In this document: piece after piece, positions 1-6,890 of the stretch | Position numbering within the stretch: the first letter of the stretch is position 1 | How the letters are laid out: each line of letters opens with the position of its first letter | The notes under the pieces: generated by a model | What the model was told of the DNA's origin: nothing | The model's database searches: none | Seen by the model: the letters and a program-made list of their open reading frames with translations, nothing else | Translations under genes and position numbers: made by a program | Assembly (NCBI GenBank): GCA_035552655.1 | Contig: DASZLD010000047.1 | Span: 1-10,282 of the forward strand | From: DASXMT01 sp035552655 | GTDB lineage: Bacteria; Actinomycetota; Acidimicrobiia; Acidimicrobiales; RAAP-2 | Reading direction: 5' to 3' | Length of the DNA: 10,282 nt

Positions 1-27
1 TTCGACTGGCGTAGGCTGCCGTGCGAG

Positions 28-2307
28 GTGAACTGGGAACAAGGCAGCCTTCGGCCGCGCGGCAGCCAACCCCGAGGCCCTGTGCCCGGGAACGGCCCCG
101 CCCCGTTCTCCGGGGTGGGTGCGAGTCGTGCCCAAAAAGGCATCGCACGGCGGGCGTCGTCGAAATTGCTGGTCTCTGCCGCACTGGCCGCCATCGCCAT
201 CGCGATGACCCTGCCGGCGGCCCCGGCATCAGCGGCGGTGGCGGTGGCGGCGTCTCCCGCGGCCGGAGCGGCCTCACCCGCGCTCACCCTGGTCTCCCAG
301 ACCGACTGGGTCACCGCCGCCCATCCCACCTTCGACCTGGTGCTGGCCGCTGGAGCTGGCACCCCGTCGGTGAGCCAACTGGGGATCACCCTCGCCCTCT
401 ATCCGTGCTTGGGAACACCATCAGGGTTCGACCAGTCGGTTACGTCCAAGTCCGGTCCCAGCGGGACGCCGCTGACCAAAACAACCAACCCGGTGCCGTG
501 GACCTCGCTCACCCCTGCAGCCGGTGGCGGCGTGGACGTTCCCATCCCGGTCGTCACCAACGGCTCGTCCTCATCGGCCACCGGCGCGGCCCTCGGAGGA
601 TTCACCGCCCGACTGAGCGACTGCGACGTGGCCAATGGCGGCGTGTACCCGGTCCGGGTCCAGCTGGTGGACACCCAACACTCCAACGCAGAGGTCGGCG
701 CCCTCACCACCCACCTGGTGTACTCCACCGCGCCGGCCAACACGCAAAAGCTCCGCTTCGCTTGGGAGCTGCCCATCCAGACTCCCATCCCTGCCGCCCC
801 GGCCGCTCCCCCCGCCTCGACGCTGGCCGCCAACGCGCTCAGCGCTCTGTCGAAGCCCTCGGCCGCCACCCTGGACCGGCTGGCCCAGGTGGCCGACGCC
901 GTCTCCGCCGCCCCCTCCGTACCGGTGACGATGGCAGTGGCCACCCAAACCCTCCATGCCCTCGACGTCGACGGCCACGCCAGCACCGTTAGCGCGCTGC
1001 GGGCGGCCAACCAGGCCGACCGGCAGTACCTGTGGACGCCGTATGTGCCCGTCGATGCCGGCGCCCTGGTCGATTCGGGACTGACCGGCGAGCTGACCCT
1101 GCAGCTCAGTACCGGGTGGGTGGGCGTGGCCACCGTGTCCAAGGCCCCCGCCCCCGACGTCATCGGCACGGCCGGGGCCTGGATCACCAACGACCCGATC
1201 GACGACGCCACCCTGGCCCAGCTGCAGAAGCAGGGCTACAACCAGGTGGTCATCCCCGCCTCCGACGTGACCTCGACACCCACTCCGTCCGTCGGTGGTT
1301 CGACCGCGGCCCCGTTCACCATCGCCTCGGGCCACGGTGCCTCGTTCAACGCCCTCACCGCCGACGCCGACATCTCCTCCCGGTTCGCGGCCAACCCGGG
1401 CGACCCGGTGCTCGCCGCCCACCAGCTGCTGGCCGACCTGGCCCAGATCTACTTCGAGGGCGGCAACACCCAATCGGTGCGCGGGGTGGTGGCCGTGCCC
1501 CCCACCGACTGGTCGGCCGACCCCGCCTTCGTCAAGACGCTGCTCGGAGGGCTCGCCGCCCAGAATCCCGTGGTCCAGGCGGTCACCGTCACTGGACTCT
1601 TCCAGGCCCTGGGCGCGCCGGTGGCCTGCCGGGCCCAGGGTTGCAAGCTGGCCGCCGCGCCCCAGTCCGGGGGCGGGCTACCGGTGACGGCTATCAGCAA
1701 CCAGCGGAACCGGCTGGACAGCTTCTCTAAAGCTGCTACTGCCCAATCGGCCCAGGCCCCCATCAGCCAGATCAGCAACCTGTTGCTCTCGGCCCAATCC
1801 GAAACCCTGGGGTCGGCGCAACAAGCGCGCATCGTCAGCCGTACCGCGTCTGCCCTCAACGCCCAACTGGGACAGTTGAGCGTGGCCGGTGACAAGAGCT
1901 TCACCCTCACCGCCCGAAACGGCAACATTCCGGTGACCATCGGCTCCACCGCCGGCTATCCGGTCAAAGGGGTCCTGACCCTGACCAGCGACAGGCTGAC
2001 CTTCCCGGGGGGGACGTCGCGCTATTCGGAACCGGTGCTCTTGAACAAGAGCACCAACAACCGGTACGTGCCCGTGCAAGCTCGGGCGTCGGGTGAGTTC
2101 AAGGTCACTGTCACCCTCACCTCGCCAACCGGTGGCCTCATCCTGACCCGCGGTGCGGTCACCGTTCGCTCCACCGCCACCTCGGTGGTGGGGATCATCC
2201 TTTCCCTCGGTGCCGTAGCCGTGCTGTTGGCCTGGTGGCTACGGACCACGGTTCGCCGCCGCGGCCAGCGCCGGGCCGAACAGGCTCGAGGAACCGCGGC
2301 CCCATGA
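28..2307 (+). CDS. Exported DUF6049-like protein with C-terminal membrane anchor
   Basis: The 759-residue product has a clear signal sequence at residues 41-69 (basic RRASSK, an Ala/Leu/Ile-rich core, then a PASA-A cleavage-like site). It ends with one transmembrane helix at about 719-738 and a basic tail, WLRTTVRRR. The topology is therefore an extracytoplasmic body of about 650 residues held by a C-terminal anchor. The body is Ala/Thr/Ser/Val-rich, and the part just before the anchor looks like a beta-sandwich. The function is not established. Its identity rests on architecture and on lying directly before murJ, as M. tuberculosis Rv3909 does. The stop codon overlaps the murJ start (ATGA), which suggests coupled translation and a role in envelope assembly. 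The start is uncertain: GTG 28, GTG 82 and GTG 115 are all in frame, none has a strong Shine-Dalgarno, and the frame is open back to base 1. GTG 115 would give the most typical signal peptide. Confidence 0.75.
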   Translation: MNWEQGSLRPRGSQPRGPVPGNGPAPFSGVGASRAQKGIARRASSKLLVSAALAAIAIAMTLPAAPASAAVAVAASPAAGAASPALTLVSQTDWVTAAHPTFDLVLAAGAGTPSVSQLGITLALYPCLGTPSGFDQSVTSKSGPSGTPLTKTTNPVPWTSLTPAAGGGVDVPIPVVTNGSSSSATGAALGGFTARLSDCDVANGGVYPVRVQLVDTQHSNAEVGALTTHLVYSTAPANTQKLRFAWELPIQTPIPAAPAAPPASTLAANALSALSKPSAATLDRLAQVADAVSAAPSVPVTMAVATQTLHALDVDGHASTVSALRAANQADRQYLWTPYVPVDAGALVDSGLTGELTLQLSTGWVGVATVSKAPAPDVIGTAGAWITNDPIDDATLAQLQKQGYNQVVIPASDVTSTPTPSVGGSTAAPFTIASGHGASFNALTADADISSRFAANPGDPVLAAHQLLADLAQIYFEGGNTQSVRGVVAVPPTDWSADPAFVKTLLGGLAAQNPVVQAVTVTGLFQALGAPVACRAQGCKLAAAPQSGGGLPVTAISNQRNRLDSFSKAATAQSAQAPISQISNLLLSAQSETLGSAQQARIVSRTASALNAQLGQLSVAGDKSFTLTARNGNIPVTIGSTAGYPVKGVLTLTSDRLTFPGGTSRYSEPVLLNKSTNNRYVPVQARASGEFKVTVTLTSPTGGLILTRGAVTVRSTATSVVGIILSLGAVAVLLAWWLRTTVRRRGQRRAEQARGTAAP

Positions 2308-4190
2308 CCGACTTCGCGCCAGGCGCCGCCCCGGGAGACGAGCCGCTCGGAGCCGGCGGTCCGCCCACGGACCCGCCCGGGGGTCGGCGCTCCAGCCTCA
2401 TCGGCGCCACCGCGGGCATGGCCGTGGGCACCGCGCTGTCGCGGGTTACCGGGGTCATCAAGCTGATCGTCCTGGTCTACGCGGTGGGCGATCAGTGGTT
2501 CGCCGACGGGTACAACCTGGCCAACAACACCCCCAACATGATCCATGACATCGTGCTGGGCGGAGTCCTGTCAGCCACCTTCGTACCCGTCTTCGTCGAC
2601 CGCCTGTCCACCCGGAAGGGTCCCGAGGCCTGGCGGGCCATCTCGGCCGTGACCACCATGACCATCACCCTTCTCGCCGTGGCCAGCGTGGTCTTCTGGT
2701 TCGCCGTCCCCGAGATCATCAACATCTACACGGTGGCCAATCACACCGCCCAGGCCCCCGAGCAGCGGGCCGAAGCCGTCACGCTGTTGAAGTGGTTCGT
2801 CCCCCAACTCGCCTTCTACGGGCTCATCAGCCTGTTCACTGCCCTGCTCAATGCCCGGCGCAAGTTCGCCATGCCCATGTTCGTGTCGGTGGCCAACAAC
2901 CTGGTGGTCATCGCCGCGCTGCTGTGGTTCCACGCCGTGGTGGGCAACCTGTCGCTGAGCGCCATCGCCCGTCATGCCAGCTTCCTGGCCATCCTGGGTC
3001 TCGGCACCACCTTGGGCGTGGTGGTGCAAGCCGTGCTCCTCCTCCCCTCGCTGCACCGGGCCGATCTGCACATCAAGTTCGTGTGGGATCCCGGGCACGA
3101 GGCCATGCGCACCATCATGCGGCTGGCCGGATGGACGTTCGGCCTGGTCCTGGCCAACCAGCTTGCCCTCACCATCATCCTGGCCCTGGCCGACGGGGAC
3201 AAGACCACGGGAGCGGTCTCGGCCTACACCTACGCCTATACCTTCTTCCAGCTCCCCTACGGCATCGTCGCCGTCTCCATCATGAGCGCGGTGGCGCCGT
3301 CGCTAGCCGAGCGCTGGGCCCTCCGCGACACCACCGGGTTCCGACGGCGGATGTCCTATGGGCTGCGGGGCATGCTGGCCATCATCATCCCGGCCACCGT
3401 GGGGATGCTCATCCTGTCCCATGTCCTCTCGGACTTGATCTTCGCCCACGGGGCCACCTCGGCTGCAGGAGCAGGCACGATCGGCTCCACCCTGGCCATG
3501 TTCTCGCTCGGCCTCCCCGGGTTCTGTGTCTTCTTGTACATGACCCGCGTCCTGCAGGCGATGCAGGACACCCGGACGGCCTTCTATCTCTATGTCGTCG
3601 AGAACGTCATCAACGTGGTCGTCGGCCTGGCCCTGGTCGGGCCGCTGGGTGTTCGCGGCCTGGCCTTGTCCCTCTCGATCGCCTACTCGGTGACCGCGGT
3701 GCTGGCTGTCAGCGTGCTGCGTGGCCGCCTGGGCGGGTTGGGGGGCGACCAGGTGTCCCAGCCGGTGAAGCGGGTGGTGATCTCCTCGGCCGTCATGGCC
3801 GTGGTCACCGTGTTGGCGGTGAACGTGTCCAGCGCACAGTCCGGATTCGGCGTGTTCCTCCGTGTCGCTTTGGCCACGGTCGTGGGCCTGCTGGCCTACG
3901 CCGGGACAGCCGCCCTCCTGGCCGCGCGGGCGGCCAAGCACAAGGTGGGGCCGAGGCCCAGAGGTGCCGGCGGCCCCATGGCACCGACACCCGATCGTCC
4001 CCAACGGCCCCGAACCGCGGCCGGGACCCGATCGTCGACCCGTGGCATGCCGCGGCCATCGCCGACGTTCCATGGCAGACTCGATCAGGAGACCACTGTT
4101 CCGACGAACTGGCGCTTGCGGCCGGTCCGGAGCGAGTCGGAGCAGGAAGAGGAGGATTTCCATGGCCCGGGTTCGGGTGGTGACCGATAG
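2304..4190 (+). CDS. murJ: Lipid II flippase MurJ (MviN family)
   Basis: MurJ moves the peptidoglycan precursor lipid II across the cytoplasmic membrane and belongs to the MOP exporter superfamily. From ATG 2304 the protein has 628 residues: a Pro/Gly-rich N-terminal tail (1-30), about 14 hydrophobic helices (about 32-550), and a hydrophilic tail of about 80 residues. Family landmarks are LSRVTG (45-50), FADGYNLANNTPN (66-78), the GGVLSATFVPVF stretch after it, and LPYGIVAVS with APSLAE near residue 320. ATG 2304 was chosen over the in-frame start at 2235 because it overlaps the upstream stop as ATGA and because the extra 23 residues look like read-through of the upstream gene. Aligned from memory to E. 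coli MurJ, R47 matches R18. The other three cavity arginines appear as K53, H81 and T313. There is no C-terminal pseudokinase such as mycobacterial MviN carries. Confidence 0.93.
   Translation: MTDFAPGAAPGDEPLGAGGPPTDPPGGRRSSLIGATAGMAVGTALSRVTGVIKLIVLVYAVGDQWFADGYNLANNTPNMIHDIVLGGVLSATFVPVFVDRLSTRKGPEAWRAISAVTTMTITLLAVASVVFWFAVPEIINIYTVANHTAQAPEQRAEAVTLLKWFVPQLAFYGLISLFTALLNARRKFAMPMFVSVANNLVVIAALLWFHAVVGNLSLSAIARHASFLAILGLGTTLGVVVQAVLLLPSLHRADLHIKFVWDPGHEAMRTIMRLAGWTFGLVLANQLALTIILALADGDKTTGAVSAYTYAYTFFQLPYGIVAVSIMSAVAPSLAERWALRDTTGFRRRMSYGLRGMLAIIIPATVGMLILSHVLSDLIFAHGATSAAGAGTIGSTLAMFSLGLPGFCVFLYMTRVLQAMQDTRTAFYLYVVENVINVVVGLALVGPLGVRGLALSLSIAYSVTAVLAVSVLRGRLGGLGGDQVSQPVKRVVISSAVMAVVTVLAVNVSSAQSGFGVFLRVALATVVGLLAYAGTAALLAARAAKHKVGPRPRGAGGPMAPTPDRPQRPRTAAGTRSSTRGMPRPSPTFHGRLDQETTVPTNWRLRPVRSESEQEEEDFHGPGSGGDR
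4149..4156 (+). promoter_or_regulatory. Shine-Dalgarno of degV inside murJ
   Basis: GAGGAGGA ends 5 nt before ATG 4162. It fixes the degV start among several in-frame upstream candidates. It lies inside the last codons of murJ, so ribosomes finishing murJ pass over it. Confidence 0.8.
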
Positions 4191-5004
4191 CGCCGGTGAT
4201 CTGACACCGTCACTGGCCGAGGAACGGGGGGTCACGATCGTGCCCCTGTCGATCCGCTTCGGATCCGAGGAGTTCGTGGACGGGGCGACGCTGACGGCCG
4301 AAGATTTCTGGAGACGGTGCAAGTCCAGTGACGTGCTGCCCGAGACCTCGGCTCCGTCACCCGGGGCGTTCCAAGAGGCCTTCCTGGCCGCGGCGAGCGA
4401 TGGGTACGACGGCGTCGTGTGCATCAACATCTCCGGCGCCCTGTCCGCCACCTACCAGGCCGCCCGTACCGCGGCTGACACCATTTCCGACCAGGTGCCG
4501 GTGCGGGTCATCGATTCCCGCTCGGTGACCATGGGTCAAGGACTCATGGTGCTGGCCGCGGCCGAATCCGCCGCTGGAGGGGCTTCCCTCGAGGAGGTGG
4601 AGGCCGTGGTCCAGGGTCGGATCGAACGCACCCAGGTCTTCGGGGCCATCGACACCCTCGAGCACCTGGAGAAGGGTGGCCGCATCGGAGGGGCGCGAGC
4701 GCTCCTAGGCTCGCTGCTGTCCATCAAGCCGGTCGTGCATGTGGTGGACGGAGTGGTGGAAGAAGAGTCGAAGCAACGGACCCGTTCGCGCCAACTCCGG
4801 TACCTGGCCGACAAGATCATCGGGTTCGGGAACCTCGAACGCGTGGCCGTGTGCAACGGCGCAGCCAGCGATCTCGACGACCTGCTGGGACTGCTGTCCG
4901 GCGTGGACGTCAAGTACCCCCTCGAGGTGGTCAACCTGGGGCCGGTGGTGGGCACCCACACCGGTCCGGGGACGATCGGGGTCTGCGTGGTGACCATCTC
5001 CTGA
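4162..5004 (+). CDS. DegV family fatty-acid-binding protein
   Basis: The product has 280 residues, the usual DegV length. Proteins of this family (for example FakB) bind one fatty acid in a deep pocket and present it to a fatty acid kinase (FakA), feeding exogenous or recycled acyl chains into phospholipid synthesis. No kinase gene is in the window, so the partner is unknown. Visible motifs are VTDSAGDL (7-14), TSAP (62-65), the SGALSAT loop (91-97), KGGRIGG (171-177) and THTGPGTIG (265-273). In FakB structures the TSxP, SGxxSxT and C-terminal histidine segments surround the fatty-acid carboxylate. The start is set by a strong Shine-Dalgarno. The gene overlaps murJ by 29 bp in another frame. 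This position holds sigM in mycobacteria, so the placement is lineage-specific. The fatty acid bound cannot be predicted. Confidence 0.93.
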   Translation: MARVRVVTDSAGDLTPSLAEERGVTIVPLSIRFGSEEFVDGATLTAEDFWRRCKSSDVLPETSAPSPGAFQEAFLAAASDGYDGVVCINISGALSATYQAARTAADTISDQVPVRVIDSRSVTMGQGLMVLAAAESAAGGASLEEVEAVVQGRIERTQVFGAIDTLEHLEKGGRIGGARALLGSLLSIKPVVHVVDGVVEEESKQRTRSRQLRYLADKIIGFGNLERVAVCNGAASDLDDLLGLLSGVDVKYPLEVVNLGPVVGTHTGPGTIGVCVVTIS

Positions 5005-5013
5005 GGGGGACGT

Positions 5014-5039
5014 TGCCGCGACGGTCATGGGTCGCAGCA
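5014..5039 (+). terminator. Weak candidate hairpin after degV
   Basis: TGC-c-GCGAC pairs with GTCGC-a-GCA around an 8-nt loop: eight base pairs with one C-A mismatch, starting 9 nt after the degV stop. There is no T-tract. It could attenuate transcription between the envelope cluster and the thioredoxin block, but it could also arise by chance in GC-rich DNA. Confidence 0.3.
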
Positions 5040-5075
5040 TGGGGAAATCCAAGCAGGCCGAGGGGCGCTTCCGAC

Positions 5076-5081
5076 TATCCT
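5076..5081 (+). promoter_or_regulatory. Candidate -10 box of a leaderless promoter
   Basis: TATCCT fits the actinobacterial -10 pattern TAnnnT. It ends 7 nt before ATG 5089, which would put the transcription start on or next to the initiator A. No Shine-Dalgarno precedes the ATG, consistent with a leaderless mRNA. No convincing -35 box is visible. Confidence 0.45.
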
Positions 5082-5088
5082 CACGGTC

Positions 5089-5451
5089 ATGGAAACGCAG
5101 CCTGACGGGCCGGGACAGCGCCCGACCACCACAGCACCCGGTGCCGGCGACTGGCCGGCGCGGGCCGCCGATCTGGTCGACACCTTGGTGGCCCTCCTTC
5201 GGGACAAGACCGTGCGCCCGTTGGCCCTGGTCGCCCGGGTGGTCGTCTTCGGGATCCTCGTGTTCGCCGCCGCCCTGGTCACGGTGGTGTTCGTCTCCAT
5301 CGCCCTCATCCGCCTGCTGACCGTCTATGCCTTCGACGGGCGGGTGTGGGCCGCCGACCTCCTGGTCGGAGCGGTATTCGTCCTGATCGGCGTGGTGGCC
5401 TGGACACAACGCACCACTCGAGCCTCGAAGGCTGGTGCCGCCGGACGATGA
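5089..5451 (+). CDS. Small two-helix membrane protein upstream of trxB
   Basis: I do not recognise the family. The 120-residue protein has a hydrophilic Pro/Thr-rich N-terminus (1-22) and an amphipathic segment with charged residues (23-43). A long hydrophobic helix follows at about 46-74, then a short loop with YAFDGR, a second helix at about 86-105, and a basic tail. Both termini are probably cytoplasmic, since basic residues (R38, K40, R43 and the R/K-rich end) flank the helices. The size and layout resemble small holin-like or DUF membrane proteins. The stop overlaps the trxB start as ATGA, so the two are probably co-translated. In mycobacteria the corresponding slot before trxB holds the anti-sigma factor rsmA, but no zinc-binding His/Cys anti-sigma motif is visible here. 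A role in redox or envelope stress sensing would be a guess. Confidence 0.75.
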   Translation: METQPDGPGQRPTTTAPGAGDWPARAADLVDTLVALLRDKTVRPLALVARVVVFGILVFAAALVTVVFVSIALIRLLTVYAFDGRVWAADLLVGAVFVLIGVVAWTQRTTRASKAGAAGR

Positions 5452-6416
5452 CCGAAGCACGACAACTCATCATCGCCGGCTCCGGTCCGGCCGGACTGAC
5501 CGCGGCCATCTATGCGGCCCGAGCGCAGCTCAACCCACTGGTCATCGAGGGTGAGCCCTCATCGACCAGCGACCAACCCGGCGGCCAGCTGATGCTCACC
5601 ACCGAAGTGGAGAACTTCCCCGGATTCGTCAACGGCATCATGGGCCCCGAGCTCATGCAGACCTTCCGCGAGCAGGCGGCCCGGTTCGGCGCCGAGTACC
5701 TGACCACCAAGGTATCCAAGGTCGACCTCTCGGCCCGGCCCTTCAGCCTGTGGACCGATGACCCTGACGCGGCCGAACCGGCCTATACGGCCGAAGCCTT
5801 GGTCGTGGCCACCGGGGCCCGCTCGTTGATGCTCAATCTGCCCAACGAGGAGCGCCTGCTCGGCTACGGGGTATCCACCTGCGCCACCTGCGACGGGTTC
5901 TTCTTCCGCGGTAAGAACATCGCCGTCATCGGTGGTGGCGACTCGGCTCTGGAAGAGGCCCTCTTCCTGACCCGGTTCGCCGACAACGTGACCCTGGTCC
6001 ACCGACGGGGCGAGCTTCGGGCCTCGAAGGTCATGCAGCAACGGGCGTTCGCCAACCCCAAGATCACGTTCCGGTGGAACTCCGTGATCACCGATGTCAT
6101 CGGTGATACCACCGTGCAGTCCGTCGCCCTTCGTGACACCGATACCGATGTCGAGTCGAATCTCGAGGTATCGGGCCTGTTCGTGGCCATCGGGCACGAA
6201 CCCAACACCTCGCTGTTCAAGGGCCAGCTGGAGCTGGAGGAGAACGGCTACATCCGTACCTTCGGCGGCAGCACCCGCACCAACGTGGACGGGGTGTTCG
6301 CTTGTGGCGACGTCCAGGACCATGAGTACCGACAAGCCATCACCGCGGCCGGATCTGGGTGCATGGCCGCCATCGACGTGGAGCGGTGGCTCGACGCCCA
6401 AGCGGACTCGCACTAG
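5448..6416 (+). CDS. trxB: Thioredoxin-disulfide reductase
   Basis: This FAD enzyme passes electrons from NADPH to thioredoxin in the cytosol (EC 1.8.1.9). The 322 residues match the low-molecular-weight bacterial family. Domains in order are: the N-terminal FAD-binding motif GSGPAG (11-16); the PGGQLMLTTEVENFPGF segment; the redox-active CATC (Cys145 and Cys148) followed by DG; the NADPH-binding GGGDSA (162-167) with HRR at 185-187 for the 2'-phosphate; and the C-terminal FAD motif ACGDVQD (Asp288) with an AAGSG segment. All key residues are present. ATG 5448 was chosen over the in-frame 5346 because it overlaps the preceding stop as ATGA and places the Rossmann strand at the usual distance from the N-terminus. 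The partner trxA follows 107 bp downstream. Confidence 0.97.
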   Translation: MTEARQLIIAGSGPAGLTAAIYAARAQLNPLVIEGEPSSTSDQPGGQLMLTTEVENFPGFVNGIMGPELMQTFREQAARFGAEYLTTKVSKVDLSARPFSLWTDDPDAAEPAYTAEALVVATGARSLMLNLPNEERLLGYGVSTCATCDGFFFRGKNIAVIGGGDSALEEALFLTRFADNVTLVHRRGELRASKVMQQRAFANPKITFRWNSVITDVIGDTTVQSVALRDTDTDVESNLEVSGLFVAIGHEPNTSLFKGQLELEENGYIRTFGGSTRTNVDGVFACGDVQDHEYRQAITAAGSGCMAAIDVERWLDAQADSH

Positions 6417-6420
6417 CCAC

Positions 6421-6437
6421 CCCGACCGGCATTCGGG
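6421..6437 (+). terminator. Weak candidate hairpin after trxB
   Basis: CCCGA and TCGGG form a 5-bp stem with a 7-nt loop, 4 nt after the trxB stop. There is no T-tract. At most this is a weak pause site between trxB and trxA. Confidence 0.2.
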
Positions 6438-6470
6438 AATGGCGCAGGCCAGACTGCGGTTACATAGTCG

Positions 6471-6476
6471 TACGCT
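6471..6476 (+). promoter_or_regulatory. Possible -10 box upstream of trxA
   Basis: TACGCT fits TAnnnT, in the locally AT-richer stretch 6460-6480 of the 107-bp trxB-trxA gap. It would give trxA a 5' leader of about 40 nt. There is no clear -35. The gap length itself argues that trxA has some promoter of its own. Confidence 0.3.
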
Positions 6477-6507
6477 GAACTGGGCGGACGAATCGGCCAC
6501 CAGGGCC

Positions 6508-6513
6508 AGGAGG
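6508..6513 (+). promoter_or_regulatory. Shine-Dalgarno of trxA
   Basis: AGGAGG lies 10 nt before ATG 6524. It is a full-strength site, as expected for an abundant protein such as thioredoxin. Confidence 0.75.
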
Positions 6514-6523
6514 ACTTCAGATC

Positions 6524-6850
6524 ATGAGCCAGTCAATTACCACCTTGAGCGACGCTAGCTTTGATGAGCATGTCAAGGCCGCAGACGTTCCTGTCCTCGT
6601 GGACTTCTGGGCCGAATGGTGTGGCCCGTGCAAGATGATCGCCCCCGTACTCGAGGAGATCGCCGCCGAGCAGGAGGGCAAGCTGCAGGTGGCCAAGCTG
6701 AACATCGACGACAACCTGGACATCACCAGGCGGTTCGACGTGATGAGCATCCCTACCCTGATCCTGTTCAAGGACGGGGAGCCTGCCGCTCGCATCGTGG
6801 GAGCCAAGGGCAAGGGTCAGTTGCTCCAGGAGCTCTCAGCTCACCTGTAA
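6524..6850 (+). CDS. trxA: Thioredoxin
   Basis: This is a cytosolic dithiol protein, reduced by TrxB, that reduces disulfides in target enzymes. At 108 residues it is a single thioredoxin fold of standard length. The active site WCGPCK is intact (Trp32, Cys33, Cys36, Lys37), inside the family signature VDFWAEWCGPC. The buried acid is Asp27. The cis-proline loop SIPT has Pro77 and is followed by LILFKDGEP. No signal peptide is present, so it is the cytoplasmic form. The start has an AGGAGG site and no competing upstream ATG. It is paired with trxB upstream and with the CwlM-like gene 40 bp downstream, the same three-gene order as trxB2-trxC-cwlM in mycobacteria. Confidence 0.97.
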   Translation: MSQSITTLSDASFDEHVKAADVPVLVDFWAEWCGPCKMIAPVLEEIAAEQEGKLQVAKLNIDDNLDITRRFDVMSIPTLILFKDGEPAARIVGAKGKGQLLQELSAHL

Positions 6851-6860
6851 GTCGCTCGCA

Positions 6861-6875
6861 GGCGCCCCTGGCGCC
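6861..6875 (+). repeat. GGCGCC hairpin between trxA and the cwlM-like gene
   Basis: GGCGCC-cct-GGCGCC gives a perfect 6-bp GC stem with a 3-nt loop, 10 nt after the trxA stop. An 8-bp palindrome, GGGTACCC (6881-6888), follows just before GTG 6891. No T-tract follows, so an attenuator or mRNA-processing element is as likely as a terminator. Confidence 0.4.
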
Positions 6876-6890
6876 GCGCGGGGTACCCGG

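Noticed and set aside
2792..4183. Long open frame (463 codons) overlapping murJ in another frame
   Set aside because: Its product is Arg/Pro/His-rich with no family features, while murJ in the other frame has clear transmembrane helices and motifs. Such shadows are common in GC-rich DNA.
3303..4451. Minus-strand open frame of 382 codons across murJ and degV
   Set aside because: The product is Gly/His/Arg-rich low complexity, the opposite strand of two well-supported genes.
5027..5320. Alternative small frame starting at ATG 5027
   Set aside because: It has no ribosome site, its product is Arg/Pro/Ser-rich, and it overlaps the membrane protein at 5089-5451, which has convincing helices and ATGA coupling to trxB.
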